Below are positions 47,561-58,007 of a stretch of 64,000 bases of DNA, one piece after another. Source of the stretch: Pleomorphovibrio marinus (lineage in GTDB: Bacteria; Bacteroidota; Bacteroidia; Cytophagales; Cyclobacteriaceae). The notes beneath the pieces are model-generated. The model was not told the origin of the DNA, made no database searches, and worked only from the letters and a program-made list of their open reading frames with translations. Location of the stretch: NCBI RefSeq assembly GCF_003347495.1, contig NZ_QCXY01000006.1, positions 1 through 64,000 on the forward strand, written 5' to 3'. Both the position numbers and the translations under genes were made by a program. Each line of letters opens with the position of its first letter. The stretch's first letter is position 1.

Positions 47561-50500
47561 ATGAAGGCTTTCAATACTAATTCTTATCTGCCCAAAATCA
47601 CCGTATCGACGATAGTGGCCTTGGCTTTCTTGTCCCTCATGACACCAAATGTGTTGTGTCAAACCATGGAAGAAAAACCGGATTTGAAATTCAAGAGGAT
47701 TTACGAAGGATTGATTAATAACCGTATTTCGGCAATTCTCCAGGATGAAAGTGGATACATGTGGGTAGGAACCTACAGTGGCCTCCATAGGTATGATGGA
47801 TTGGAATTCCAGATATATGGTGCAAGCGCTGATTCCAACAGCATCAATGACAATTACATTGGATCCATCTACGAAGACAGGAATAATCAATTATGGATCG
47901 GAACTGGTAATGGGATAGCAAGGTATAACCGGGATTCGGATGATTTTACTAGGTTCAAACTCCCAGCTGAAACTGCACTCCAAAGTGGGGAAAGTAATTT
48001 GGTAAATACCATTCTTGAAGATGAAAAAGGCACACTTTGGGTTTCCAGTATAGCTTCGGGGTTATTCTTTTTTGACAAGGATAAACAGCGATTTTCGCGA
48101 TTTAACTCCGATGAAATCCTTTCCATCAATGCCATGGCTGCAGGTTCGGGAGATATATTATGGCTTGCGACACTGCGCACCGGATTGATTAAATTAAATA
48201 CATCCACAGGTAAAGTAGAATTTTATAAGCAGGACCCGACTAATCCTGAATCCATTAGTTCTAACAATATTAAGACTATCGCAGTAGACCATGAAGGCAA
48301 CCTTTGGGCAGGTGCAAAGGGCTCTGGACTAAATAGGATGGTGCAGGAAGGGGAAAAGGTGAGTTTTATCCGTTATACCCATGATCCCCTGGATCCATTT
48401 AGCCTTTTCAACAACACTATCTATAAGCTCTATGTAGATAGGGATGGCAATCTCTGGTCTTGCAACGAAAACGGTGGACTGCATCTCTACCATAGAGAAA
48501 GCGATTCCTTTTTTCGCTATCTCCATGATCCAAAAAACACGAATAGTCTCACCCACAATTCCATCTGGAATATATTTCAGGATAATCAGGATAGGTATTG
48601 GGTGGGAACAGCCCAATCAGGAATAAACCTTGCGGATCCCTATGACGCAAAATTCACCCATTATTTCAAAAATCCATTAAACCCTGAAGGTCTTAACAAC
48701 AATATCATCAGGGACTTTTTGGAAACTGAAAGTGGGAATATCTGGATAGCTACTGATGGTGGGGGGCTGAATTATTTTGATAGAGAAAAGGGGGTTTTTA
48801 AATCCTTCCAAAAAGATTCCCAAAATCCAAACTCATTGGGTTCAGATGCTGTGATCAGTTTGAACGAAGATCAGGACGGAAAGCTTTGGGTAGGCACCTG
48901 GGACGGTGGACTTTACATTTTGGTGGATGAGAAGAAGGGTAAGTTTATCCAATTTAAGGAATGGATTAATAATGATACCTATCCTATTAGGCATGTTTTT
49001 GATGTTCACTTTGACCAAAATTATATTTGGATAGCAGCTTTGGAAGAAGGACTGTTCCGCTTTGATAAAAAATCCGGTGAGCTCATCCTTTATAAAAAAA
49101 ATGAAAATGAAGAAGGCCGTATTTCATCAAATTTGCCCCTGAGGATAGTTGAAGATAGCCAGAATAACCTGTGGGTAGGAACCCATTCCGGATTGAATGT
49201 GATTAAATCAGAGGATAAAGCAAAAGGAACATTTAAAATATATCATCCTTCTGATTCGGATCCCAACAGTATACCCAGTAATTCCATACGGCAGATTCTA
49301 GAAGACAGGAATAAAAATATCTGGATAGCTACGGATAGAGGGCTATCCAAATACATGCCTGAAGGTGACAATTTCATCACTTTTCAACAAAAGGACGGGT
49401 TGCCGATCAATGAAATCAACTCTATTGTGGAGGATGATAATGGCTTTTTGTGGATCGGGACCGTCAATGGAATTGCAAAATTTGATCCTGAAAGTCAAGA
49501 GTTTACTAATTTTAATAAACATGATGGTCTTCAGGGAAATGAGTTTTCGAGGTACTCGGTGTTGAAAACCCGAAAGGGGGAATTACTTTTTGGAGGGATG
49601 AATGGGTTTAATATTTTTCACCCTGAAAAGTTAATTTCAAACCCTTTCGCTCCTCCGGTTTACCTCACCGATTTTAAACTCTTCAATCAATCTGTGGATT
49701 TCAGTTCCTCCGGATCACCATTGCAGAAGCATATTTCGGTCACGGATACACTCCTACTTTCCCATCGGCAAGATGTGATTACTTTTGATTTTATTGCCTT
49801 GGATTATACCCATCCCGAACAAAACCAATATGCTTATATTATGGATGGTTTCGAAAAAGAGTGGAATTACGTGGGTACGCAGCGAAATGCTACCTATACC
49901 AATCTTGATCCCGGAAAGTATATCTTCCGGGTAAAAGCGGCCAATAGCGATGGCATTTGGAACGAAACTGGAACCTCCTTGGTATTGGTCATTACTCCAC
50001 CATTTTGGAAAACAGCCTGGTTTATTGTGCTCTGTACCTTATTGATCGTCGGTCTTTTGATTGCTGTTTTCACGCTGAGACTTCGAGCGATTAAGGCACA
50101 AAACAGGCAGCTAGAAAACACTGTGGAGGAGCGTACTATGATGCTCAAGCAGACCAACATGGAATTAAAAAAACATATCCATGAAAAGGATAAGCTATTA
50201 TCGATTATTGGGCATGATCTGAGAAATCCTTTTGTATCCATCATTGGCTATATGGAGTTGTTGGAATTAGAATTTGAAGACAAGCAGAATCCCGAGGAGC
50301 TGGAAAATATCAAATACCTCTTGAACATCTCCCAAAACACCCTCAATCTACTTGATAATCTCCTGCAATGGGCAAGTGAAAAAGACAAGATATATGAGGT
50401 GAAACCGGAAGTGATACACATGGATAAAATTGTGGATACCGCCATGGCTATGGTCTCCTCACAGGCTATATTTAAAAAGATCAGCCTGGAAAAATCATGT

Positions 50501-50878
50501 TCGGAAGACTTATTTATCCATGCGGATAAAAATATGATTCTTACTGTATTACGAAACCTGATTTCCAATGCTATCAAGTTTTCCCAGGAAAATTCCAGAA
50601 TAGAGATAATCATTCAGGAAAAATCAGGGAAGGCCATCACTTGTGTTCGGGACCATGGTATGGGAATGGATAAAGAAGTTCTTAACCGACTCTTCTCAAA
50701 ATCAGATGTACGAAAAGCGGGAACCATGGGAGAAGTTGGAGCCGGATTAGGATTGGTACTTTGTCAGGAGATGATCCAAAAACATGAGGGAAAAATATGG
50801 GCAGAAAGTATCCCCGGTAAAGGAAGCACATTCTATTTTTCACTTGCCAAGTATGAGCTTGCAGAAGTGTTGGATTAA
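47561..50878 (+). CDS. Two-component propeller sensor histidine kinase
   Basis: This 1105-residue inner-membrane sensor has a signal/TM start, about 14 Reg_prop repeats forming two seven-bladed propellers (about 40-690; repeating LWVGTWDGGL-type units), a Y_Y_Y domain (about 700-800), one TM segment (about 812-832; TAWFIVLCTLLIVGLLIAVF), HisKA with phospho-His near 884 (IIGHDLRNPFVSIIGY) and HATPase ending KGSTFYFSLAKYE. It stops after the ATPase, so it lacks the receiver and AraC domains of hybrid two-component systems that control many PULs. Its response regulator must be elsewhere. It probably senses a glycan in the periplasm (inference). Confidence 0.93.
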   Translation: MKAFNTNSYLPKITVSTIVALAFLSLMTPNVLCQTMEEKPDLKFKRIYEGLINNRISAILQDESGYMWVGTYSGLHRYDGLEFQIYGASADSNSINDNYIGSIYEDRNNQLWIGTGNGIARYNRDSDDFTRFKLPAETALQSGESNLVNTILEDEKGTLWVSSIASGLFFFDKDKQRFSRFNSDEILSINAMAAGSGDILWLATLRTGLIKLNTSTGKVEFYKQDPTNPESISSNNIKTIAVDHEGNLWAGAKGSGLNRMVQEGEKVSFIRYTHDPLDPFSLFNNTIYKLYVDRDGNLWSCNENGGLHLYHRESDSFFRYLHDPKNTNSLTHNSIWNIFQDNQDRYWVGTAQSGINLADPYDAKFTHYFKNPLNPEGLNNNIIRDFLETESGNIWIATDGGGLNYFDREKGVFKSFQKDSQNPNSLGSDAVISLNEDQDGKLWVGTWDGGLYILVDEKKGKFIQFKEWINNDTYPIRHVFDVHFDQNYIWIAALEEGLFRFDKKSGELILYKKNENEEGRISSNLPLRIVEDSQNNLWVGTHSGLNVIKSEDKAKGTFKIYHPSDSDPNSIPSNSIRQILEDRNKNIWIATDRGLSKYMPEGDNFITFQQKDGLPINEINSIVEDDNGFLWIGTVNGIAKFDPESQEFTNFNKHDGLQGNEFSRYSVLKTRKGELLFGGMNGFNIFHPEKLISNPFAPPVYLTDFKLFNQSVDFSSSGSPLQKHISVTDTLLLSHRQDVITFDFIALDYTHPEQNQYAYIMDGFEKEWNYVGTQRNATYTNLDPGKYIFRVKAANSDGIWNETGTSLVLVITPPFWKTAWFIVLCTLLIVGLLIAVFTLRLRAIKAQNRQLENTVEERTMMLKQTNMELKKHIHEKDKLLSIIGHDLRNPFVSIIGYMELLELEFEDKQNPEELENIKYLLNISQNTLNLLDNLLQWASEKDKIYEVKPEVIHMDKIVDTAMAMVSSQAIFKKISLEKSCSEDLFIHADKNMILTVLRNLISNAIKFSQENSRIEIIIQEKSGKAITCVRDHGMGMDKEVLNRLFSKSDVRKAGTMGEVGAGLGLVLCQEMIQKHEGKIWAESIPGKGSTFYFSLAKYELAEVLD

Positions 50879-51163
50879 ATTGGGGTTATGATATCCAACA
50901 AGGATTGAAATTTTGGTTAATGTGTTTAGGAAATTGTTTGAGATAGAACGATAGGAACTTTTTCGCCCGTTTTCGGAAATTCCGTCGACCTGTAGTCGGA
51001 AGAATAGTTACTTGTACCTGCATAATTCCCACGAACCTAACAGTAACCTGGGTCATAGCAACAATTTATCTATATAGTGGAGAACCATTAACCCAATATA
51101 AAAGTCACAAATCTTACCCAACGGTAAATCGTTTAGAAATTGCAGGCTAATAATGTATTGGTT

Positions 51164-51550
51164 TTAAGCTTTTTCGGAAAGATAAATTTCTTCTAGAAGC
51201 TTGCCAGATGCTACAGAATGCCAAAAATCCCCGACAGAATCTGGGAGCAGTACTTTCCCTTGACCCAGTTTTTCTGAAGATAAGGAGTTGTATTGGTGAA
51301 GAAGGTAATAAAACAGTTCTTCAGGATGATAATGCTCCCGGTATTCTGGCCGAACCTCCGATACCTGGGCCATACAGGTGTTGGTACTGATATTTTGGGC
51401 ATATGCTAGCCCAAACTTATCCAAAAGAAAACCCTTTAATTCAGTGAACCTTTCAGGACTTGAAAGGACGGATTTACAATAAGCAAAGTAATTTTCATAA
51501 GAAATTTCCGCAGAATGCGGCTTTATGATGGACTTCAATGGACAATTCAT
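51164..51550 (-). CDS. Hypothetical protein, 128 residues
   Basis: I do not recognise it. The protein is soluble with no signal, with a helical first half (YENYFAYCKSVLSSPERFTELKGFLLDKFGL, quoted loosely from 19-49) and a histidine-rich middle (REHYHPEELFYYLLHQY). It lies 36 bp downstream of the AraC gene on the same strand, so may be co-transcribed with it. Codon use looks coding. The 285-bp gap on its downstream side (50879-51163) shows no feature. Confidence 0.6.
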   Translation of the reverse strand: MNCPLKSIIKPHSAEISYENYFAYCKSVLSSPERFTELKGFLLDKFGLAYAQNISTNTCMAQVSEVRPEYREHYHPEELFYYLLHQYNSLSSEKLGQGKVLLPDSVGDFWHSVASGKLLEEIYLSEKA

Positions 51551-51586
51551 TCCATGAAGTTAGCCTTTTTTATCAAAAGGCTGAAA

Positions 51587-52453
51587 TTAGCGATCCCTGA
51601 ATTCTGCGGGGGATATTCCCGTCAGTTTTTTGAAAAAGCGGCTGAAACCCGCCAATTCATTAAAGTTGAGCAAATAAGAAACCTGCTCTATAGATTCATC
51701 TGTGTTTTTGAGTAGGGCTTTGGCCTCCATCAGGATTTTTTTATGAATCAATACCAAAGGAGATACCCCAGTTTTGGCTTTGACTAGTTCCCCAAGGTAT
51801 CCAGGGGTGATGTGAAGTTGATCTGCATAAAAACGGACTGAATGCTCACTGCCGTAGTATAAATTTAGGAGTTTGGTAAATTCAAAAAACAGATATTCCC
51901 TTCTATTGCTTATTGGTCGAGGAGAACCGGATGATTCTTTTCCGAATATTGCCTTTAACTCGAAAAGCAAGGCATGCAATAGGCCCTTCACAATTTCCAT
52001 CTTATGGGGAGTATCTATAGCACTGTCTTTTTTATGTATGGCTTTGAAGTAATTCAGGACTGTTTTTTCCTCCTCTTCCGTAAGCGCTAGAATTGGTTCA
52101 GCCTCTTCGGCAAAGAAAGGTTGTCTTATGGCATTAACGGAATTGGTGTTTTTTAAGGTAAAAAAATCCGGGGAAAAGGATATTAAGTAGCCTTTAAAAT
52201 CCTCAATTTCCAACATCCTGTGCATTTCATTCGGTTTAAAAAACATTACCTGCCCTTTTCGAAACTGGTATTCTTGTTCATAAATCCTAACCGAATAGCT
52301 GCCTGAAAGGCAAATCGAAATCGAATAGAATTGTGGGCGTATAATTTCTTGAGTGGTCCCTGGGTAGATATTGTCAGTCACCAAAAATGGCTCAACCGGG
52401 GAGCATTTGCCAAAGTTGGTGTGGAGAGTATCCATGGTGATAGGCCTATACAT
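51587..52453 (-). CDS. AraC-family transcriptional regulator
   Basis: This 288-residue regulator has an N-terminal cupin-like sensing domain (about 1-130; QFRKGQVMFFKPNEMH is a typical cupin strand) and a C-terminal pair of helix-turn-helix motifs (about 200-285; YADQLHITPGYLGELVKAKTGVSP and ESIEQVSYLLNFNELAGFSRFFKKLTGISPAEFR). Ligand unknown. Its target could be the small gene downstream or elsewhere. It is preceded by 222 bp of intergenic AT-rich DNA up to the terminator at 52675-52708. Confidence 0.92.
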   Translation of the reverse strand: MYRPITMDTLHTNFGKCSPVEPFLVTDNIYPGTTQEIIRPQFYSISICLSGSYSVRIYEQEYQFRKGQVMFFKPNEMHRMLEIEDFKGYLISFSPDFFTLKNTNSVNAIRQPFFAEEAEPILALTEEEEKTVLNYFKAIHKKDSAIDTPHKMEIVKGLLHALLFELKAIFGKESSGSPRPISNRREYLFFEFTKLLNLYYGSEHSVRFYADQLHITPGYLGELVKAKTGVSPLVLIHKKILMEAKALLKNTDESIEQVSYLLNFNELAGFSRFFKKLTGISPAEFRDR

Positions 52454-52674
52454 ATATTGTTCTTGTCGAGTGTAGTAAGTAATTAGACCTCAAAAGTAGC
52501 CCAAGGTTTAAACGGGAAAGTAGGAACTAACCGTAATTTTGACAAAAAGAACCGTGGTTTTGCCAACCGTTTTCCAATTCCCTGCTCTTAACTTTGTAAT
52601 AACGTTTAAGTATAAATGTATCATAATATGGGTTTTTACTAGGAGTTAACTAAGAAAATTTTACCTCCTATAGT

Positions 52675-52708
52675 AAAAAAGCTACTTGTTTTTCAGGTAG
52701 CTTTTTTT
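52675..52708 (-). terminator. Terminator after the lipid kinase gene
   Basis: GCTACTTG pairs with CAGGTAGC (one G-T pair) with A- and T-runs on the two sides (AAAAAA before, TTTTTTT after). It lies 32 bp downstream of the minus-strand lipid kinase stop and can work in both directions. Confidence 0.88.
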
Positions 52709-52739
52709 CATTTATGTTCGTTGTTTTACTCCGTTTATT

Positions 52740-53639
52740 TTATTGGTTTAGATAAATATTCCCTCTGTGGGTGAGAAGAGGGATTTTTCCAGGTAATATA
52801 GTTACTTCAATCTCTTTGAATTCATCGACTACCTCTCCATCTAGCTGGAGCAACCGAGGGCGGTCAAATATCAGCTTTGCATGTTCCCCTTGGTATATAC
52901 TGCTGTATTTTTGTTGGTTAAAGGTCTCTCTAAAACTATTCAGACCAGCATTCAACAAAGCCGAAGCGTTCACTTCATTTACACAAACGATTTCAAACTT
53001 CCCATCCATGGGATTTCCTTTTCGGTTGATCACCACTCCTGTACCGTATCTTTGTGAGTTGCAGATGGCGGCCATATAGCAGTTTTCCTCATATTCCTTA
53101 TCATCGATTATTAAGTGCAATTGGAATGAGGAAGAATTCTTGATGCCCTCAAAAAAGTATTTTGCATAGGTAAGCATTCCCCTATTGCTATCTTCTTCAT
53201 AGGATTTTACCAAATTGGCGTTAATGCCCACATCTCCTAAGTGAAGAGTGTAGTGTTTTCCGTTGATACAGAGCATGTCCAACCCGGCAACCAAGTGGCT
53301 GCTGATAAAATCCTGAAACGCCTCCATTGGGTCTTCCGCTATATATAGCTCCCTAGCCATTCCATTGGCAGAGCCGAGGGGTATTATGCCCATGGGAATA
53401 CCAAGATCTAGCAGTGCCCCTGCAGTAAAAAGGGTGGTCCCATCCCCTCCCACAGAGGCTACTCTGTCTGGCATAAAGCCTTTTATTTTTTTTTGTAAGC
53501 GCTTTTTATCGTTCTTTCCGCTAGTCTCAAAAATTTTCTGGGTAATACCAAAGTGGTCGCAAAAAGCAATTGCTTCTTTCAAAAAGGGAGCTTTATCTAC
53601 TCCTCCTGAGATTGGGTTAACAACAAAAAGTACCTTCAT
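52740..53639 (-). CDS. Diacylglycerol-kinase-family lipid kinase (YegS/BmrU type)
   Basis: This 299-residue cytosolic enzyme probably phosphorylates a lipid diol using ATP. It has the DAGK catalytic domain with LFVVNPISGGVDK (about 4-16), VASVGGDGTTLFTAGALLDLGIPMGIIPLGSANGMARE (GGDGT motif, about 61-65) and a C-terminal beta-sandwich with RPRLLQLDGEVV. Length is normal. It is single, divergent from the FGE gene on its upstream side (177 bp between). Confidence 0.92.
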   Translation of the reverse strand: MKVLFVVNPISGGVDKAPFLKEAIAFCDHFGITQKIFETSGKNDKKRLQKKIKGFMPDRVASVGGDGTTLFTAGALLDLGIPMGIIPLGSANGMARELYIAEDPMEAFQDFISSHLVAGLDMLCINGKHYTLHLGDVGINANLVKSYEEDSNRGMLTYAKYFFEGIKNSSSFQLHLIIDDKEYEENCYMAAICNSQRYGTGVVINRKGNPMDGKFEIVCVNEVNASALLNAGLNSFRETFNQQKYSSIYQGEHAKLIFDRPRLLQLDGEVVDEFKEIEVTILPGKIPLLTHRGNIYLNQ

Positions 53640-53816
53640 TTATAGGGTTAAATTAGGAGTTTTGGTCTGTCCCTATGTTGGTAATAAGAACAAATATCCT
53701 TTGCCCAAAAAACATGCCACCCAGAATTTGTACCTTTCCATTAATATAAAATTTTCGCCTTGTTTAGGGCGTTAGGGGAATGTTTTCTATTTTGGAAGTT
53801 GAAAAGAATCAAGTAT

Positions 53817-54956
53817 ATGATAAGAATGAAAGGTTCCGCATGGTATGTATTGGGTGTTTACCTGTCCCTTTCTGCCTGCGCCACAAAAAATGATAATGAT
53901 AACAAAGATACAGGAAGCCTTGCTGAAGAAGATTTGGTATCCTGTCATGAAAATATTCCGGACCGCTTTGGTAGCAGATCGATGACGGATAAGGAGGAGA
54001 CCAAGGAAAAAGTACCCGTCTCTCACGAAAATATGGTTTGGATCGAGGGAGGAGAGTTTATGATGGGATCCACTGATGATAGGGGCAGAAAAGATGAGTT
54101 ACCCGCTCACAGGGTAAAGGTAGATGGCTTTTGGATGGATGAAACAGAAGTAACTAATGCCCAATTTGCTGCTTTTGTGGATGCCACTGGATATGTCACC
54201 ATTGCCGAACAAAAACCCGACTGGGAAGAAATCAAAAAACAGTTGCCCCCCGGAACCCCCAAGCCACCGGATGAGGTAATGGTGGCTGCATCCTTGACCT
54301 TTACTCCTCCGGATAGGCGGGTGAACCTCAACAACGCCGCCCAATGGTGGGACTGGACTCCTGGGGCGAATTGGAGATATCCTCAAGGACCAGGGAGCAG
54401 TATTGAAGGCAAAGAAGATTTACCCGTGGTGCATATCGCATGGGAGGATGCTGTGGCTTATGCCAATTGGGCAGGAAAAAGGCTTCCCACGGAAGCGGAG
54501 TGGGAATACGCCGCTAGGGGAGGGATGGAAGAAAAGTCCTTTCCCTGGGGCAATGACCCTGTGGAAAGCGCAGGGTTTATGGCCAATATTTGGCAAGGGG
54601 AATTTCCAGTAGAAGATACAGGCAAAGATGGGTTTCAGGGCTTGGCTCCGGTCAGGTCTTTTACAGCAAATCCTTTTGGACTGTATGACATGGCTGGAAA
54701 CGTTTGGGAATGGACAGCAGATTGGTACCACGAAGGTTACTATGCAAGTATCAAGGAGGAGCTACTTGAAAACCCCAAAGGCCCTTCCCAGAGTTATGAT
54801 CCTCAAGAACCTACGGTACCCAAGAAAGTGGTCAAAGGGGGATCATTTCTTTGCAACGTTAGCTATTGCGAAGGATATAGGGTAAGTGCCAAGATGAAAT
54901 CCTCTCCCGACACTGGATTGGAACATACCGGATTTCGCTGCGTTTCCTCTGAGTAA
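53817..54956 (+). CDS. Formylglycine-generating enzyme (FGE/SUMF1) lipoprotein
   Basis: This enzyme oxidises the active-site Cys of sulfatases to formylglycine with O2 and Cu. With the start at 53817 it has 379 residues, a lipobox LSLSAC (Cys about 22) and the FGE-sulfatase fold: WIEGGEFMMGSTDDRG (about 74-89), HRVKVDGFWMDETEVTNAQF and RLPTEAEWEYAARGG. The catalytic pair is C346/C351 in GGSFLCNVSYC, spaced like Cys336/Cys341 of human FGE, with the following GFRC tail. The upstream TTG at 53760 would place a charged stretch before the signal, so it was not chosen. It is 21 bp upstream of two Cys-type sulfatases, which are its likely substrates. Export as a lipoprotein is unusual for this role. 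Confidence 0.9.
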   Translation: MIRMKGSAWYVLGVYLSLSACATKNDNDNKDTGSLAEEDLVSCHENIPDRFGSRSMTDKEETKEKVPVSHENMVWIEGGEFMMGSTDDRGRKDELPAHRVKVDGFWMDETEVTNAQFAAFVDATGYVTIAEQKPDWEEIKKQLPPGTPKPPDEVMVAASLTFTPPDRRVNLNNAAQWWDWTPGANWRYPQGPGSSIEGKEDLPVVHIAWEDAVAYANWAGKRLPTEAEWEYAARGGMEEKSFPWGNDPVESAGFMANIWQGEFPVEDTGKDGFQGLAPVRSFTANPFGLYDMAGNVWEWTADWYHEGYYASIKEELLENPKGPSQSYDPQEPTVPKKVVKGGSFLCNVSYCEGYRVSAKMKSSPDTGLEHTGFRCVSSE

Positions 54957-54977
54957 GGATTTAACTCTCAATACAAA

Positions 54978-56558
54978 ATGATAAACCCAAAAAACCTGCT
55001 TTCCCCTCTATTGGTTTGCGCATGCTTGTTCGGTTGTGAAACCGAGTCAGATCCTCCAAAAAAACCCAATATCCTTTTTGCCATTTCGGATGATGCTTCT
55101 TTTCCCCATAAAGGGGCATATGGAACCACTTGGGTAAATACTCCTGCATTTGACCGGGTAGCTCAGGAAGGTTTGCTATTTATGAAGGCTTTTACCCCAA
55201 ATGCAAAATGCTCCCCCAGTCGATCCACCATACTGACAGGCAGGAATTCCTGGCAACTAGAAGAAGCCGCAAACCACGTTCCTTTTTTCCCGGAGAAGTT
55301 TAAGTCCTTCATGGAAATCCTCACCGATGCCGGATACCATACCGGTTTTACGGGTAAGGGATGGGCACCCGGCAACCCCGGTGAAATAGATGGCAAAAGG
55401 AGGGAGCTAACAGGTAAGGCCTATTCAAAGAGAACCACTACACCCCCAACATCCAGTATTAATAAAAATGATTACGCAGCCAATTTTGAGGATTTTCTAG
55501 CCGCCAGGGAAGGGGATGAACCCTTTTATTTTTGGTATGGATGTACTGAACCCCACAGAGCTTACGAATTCCAGTCAGGGGTTAAAAAGGGAGGTAAAAG
55601 AATTACCGATATTGAAAGGGTTCCTGCATTTTGGCCGGATGTGGATTCTGTAAGGCATGACATGTTGGATTATGCATTTGAAATTGAATACTTTGACCAA
55701 CATTTAGAAAGGATGATTGAAATCCTTGAGGAAAGGGGAGAACTGGAAAATACGATTATTGTCATCACTTCCGACAACGGAATGCCTTTTCCAAAAGCCA
55801 AGGGGAATGCTTATCTGTATTCTCATCACCTGCCCTTGGCCATCATGTGGCCGGCTGGCATAAAAAACCCCGGAAGGGTGATAGATGACTATATCAGTTT
55901 CATCGATTTTGCCCCCACGTTTTTGGAATTGGCAGAAATAGACCCCGATGATGCAGGAATGCCCACTATGGAAGGAAAGAGCTTTGCCGATCTATTTTAT
56001 ACCGAGGAAGAGGGTAGGGTGGATGCAAATAGAAATGTGGTTTTGATAGGGCAGGAGAGACACGATGTTGGGAGGCCTAATGATGTGGGTTACCCGATCA
56101 GGGGCATCATTTCAGATGATTATATTTATCTCCATAATTTTGAAACGGAACGTTGGCCCGCAGGAAATCCTCAGACCGGCTATTTGAATACAGATGGTAG
56201 CCCCACAAAAACTGTAGTGCTCAACAGCAGAAGGGAGGATGGGATGCGCCACTTTTGGGAAGGCTCCTTTGGCAAAAGACCTCAGGAGGAATTATACCTA
56301 GTGAAAGAGGATAGAGATTGCATGCAAAACCTGGCTTTGCATGCCGAACACCAGGAAAGGAAAGATAACCTGAAAAGGCTGCTTTTTGAAGAACTGGAAA
56401 AACAAGGTGATCCCCGTATGTTTGGTAAGGGTCATGTTTTCGACGAGTATCCCTATGCCGATTCTAATAGTGTGAATTTCTTTGAAAGATATATGGAAGG
56501 GGAAGAACTAACGCCCGGATGGGTAAACGCAACCGATTTTGAACCAGATTTCAAATGA
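54978..56558 (+). CDS. Type I sulfatase (S1 family), lipoprotein
   Basis: This 526-residue sulfatase is predicted to remove sulfate esters from a polysaccharide or its oligomers. It has a lipobox LFGC (Cys about 20), metal-site ISDDASF (about 37-43), and the maturation motif C78-S-P-S-R in [15 protein letters not shown], which needs conversion to formylglycine. [24 protein letters not shown] (about 260-283, split) and [13 protein letters not shown] complete the site. It follows the FGE gene by 21 bp and overlaps the next sulfatase gene by 4 bp. The substrate is unknown. Confidence 0.93.
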   Translation: MINPKNLLSPLLVCACLFGCETESDPPKKPNILFAISDDASFPHKGAYGTTWVNTPAFDRVAQEGLLFMKAFTPNAKCSPSRSTILTGRNSWQLEEAANHVPFFPEKFKSFMEILTDAGYHTGFTGKGWAPGNPGEIDGKRRELTGKAYSKRTTTPPTSSINKNDYAANFEDFLAAREGDEPFYFWYGCTEPHRAYEFQSGVKKGGKRITDIERVPAFWPDVDSVRHDMLDYAFEIEYFDQHLERMIEILEERGELENTIIVITSDNGMPFPKAKGNAYLYSHHLPLAIMWPAGIKNPGRVIDDYISFIDFAPTFLELAEIDPDDAGMPTMEGKSFADLFYTEEEGRVDANRNVVLIGQERHDVGRPNDVGYPIRGIISDDYIYLHNFETERWPAGNPQTGYLNTDGSPTKTVVLNSRREDGMRHFWEGSFGKRPQEELYLVKEDRDCMQNLALHAEHQERKDNLKRLLFEELEKQGDPRMFGKGHVFDEYPYADSNSVNFFERYMEGEELTPGWVNATDFEPDFK

Positions 56559-58000
56559 AAATACTTAGTTTGTTCTTGAATTTTCTGGCCGTAGTATTTT
56601 CCCTGAGTGCTGCTGTAGCACAAACCGGAAGACCTAATATCATATTGATCATTGCGGACGATATTGGATGGGACGATTTGGGCTGCTATGGGCACACAGT
56701 GGTACAATCACCCGTCATTGACAGGATGGCAACTGAAGGAATTAGGTTCGATAATTTCTACCTGACTACCAGTTCTTGTAGCCCCAGCCGAAGCAGTATA
56801 ATTTCCGGTAGATACCCCCATAATACAGGGGCTGCTGAATTGCATACCCCTCTTCCGGAGTCCATTTCCATATTTCCAGAACTACTCCAGCAAGCAGGCT
56901 ACTTTACCGCACAGTCAGGAAAATGGCATATGGGAGAGGCAGCTAGAAGGGGCTTTGACGTGATCCATGACAAGGAGGGCATAGGTGATGGAGGGGAGGA
57001 AATGTGGGTGCCAACCCTGAAGGATAGGCCTAAGGATAAACCGTTTTTTCTATGGCTTGCTGCATTGGATGCTCATAGGCCGTGGGGACCCAATGAATTT
57101 TCAGGTACCCACGATCCTGCGCAGATATCCCCACCGGTCTATTTGGCCAATGCCAGTGCCACCAAAACAGATCTTGCCCAATACTACGACGAGATAAAAC
57201 GCTTTGATCATTATATTGGGGAGGTGGAAAAGGAACTTCAGCGCCAGGGGGTACTAGAAAATACCCTAATCATGGTGATATCGGATAATGGAAGGCCTTT
57301 TCCCAGAAGCAAAACCAGAATGTACGATAGTGGGATTAAGTCTCCTTTTGTGGCCAAATGGCCAGCGGGCATTAAAAAATCCGCTTCTTTATCCGAAAGT
57401 ATGATAAGCAGTATCGATATTGCCCCCACCTTCCTGGACTTGGCAGAAGTAAAAGTTCCGGATAGTTTTCAGGGAAAGAGCTTCGCTTCGCTTTTTGAAA
57501 AACCTGAGAAAGCATTTAGGAAGTATGTGTTCGCAGAGCATAATTGGCATGACCATGAGGCATTGGAGAGGATGGTACGTACAAAGGACCATTTGTATGT
57601 GTTGAACTTAAGGCCTAGCCTTAGCAACAATGGCCCGGCGGATTCCAATGCAAGCCCCTCTTATGAAGATCTTAAGGATTTAAGGGATAAGGGAAGACTT
57701 TCTCCTGCCCAAGCCGATATCTTTCTTCACCCTAGACCTTACGAGGAACTCTACCTAGTCACATCAGATGGAGAGCAGTTATTGAACCTGGGTTCGCATC
57801 CAGGTCACATGGAGGCTTTGGAACAATTAAGGGAGGCCATGAAAATCTGGATCGAGGATACTAAGGATACCCATCCGGAGAATTTAACCCCAGATTGGTA
57901 CGATAAGGAAACCGGCAAACCTCTCGATACCGAAAAAGTTCGGGGAGAAATGCCAGGAGGGGAGGCTGCCATGCAGACCACTGCAAAGGGGCCGTTTTAA
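56555..58000 (+). CDS. Type I sulfatase (S1 family), periplasmic
   Basis: This 481-residue sulfatase has a cleavable signal peptide (about 1-23, ending AVAQ), metal-site [15 protein letters not shown] (about 32-46), Cys75 maturation motif in [24 protein letters not shown] (about 126) and [20 protein letters not shown] with the usual Asp-Asn. It is paralogous in layout to the upstream sulfatase but different in signal type (soluble versus lipoprotein), suggesting that they act at different places on the same path. It ends the FGE-sulfatase operon; a 428-bp repeat-rich gap follows. Confidence 0.93.
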   Translation: MKILSLFLNFLAVVFSLSAAVAQTGRPNIILIIADDIGWDDLGCYGHTVVQSPVIDRMATEGIRFDNFYLTTSSCSPSRSSIISGRYPHNTGAAELHTPLPESISIFPELLQQAGYFTAQSGKWHMGEAARRGFDVIHDKEGIGDGGEEMWVPTLKDRPKDKPFFLWLAALDAHRPWGPNEFSGTHDPAQISPPVYLANASATKTDLAQYYDEIKRFDHYIGEVEKELQRQGVLENTLIMVISDNGRPFPRSKTRMYDSGIKSPFVAKWPAGIKKSASLSESMISSIDIAPTFLDLAEVKVPDSFQGKSFASLFEKPEKAFRKYVFAEHNWHDHEALERMVRTKDHLYVLNLRPSLSNNGPADSNASPSYEDLKDLRDKGRLSPAQADIFLHPRPYEELYLVTSDGEQLLNLGSHPGHMEALEQLREAMKIWIEDTKDTHPENLTPDWYDKETGKPLDTEKVRGEMPGGEAAMQTTAKGPF

Positions 58001-58007
58001 AAGCAAA

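Noticed and set aside
47561-50878. Full hybrid two-component system regulator
   Set aside because: The frame ends after the HATPase domain with a stop; no receiver or AraC domain follows.
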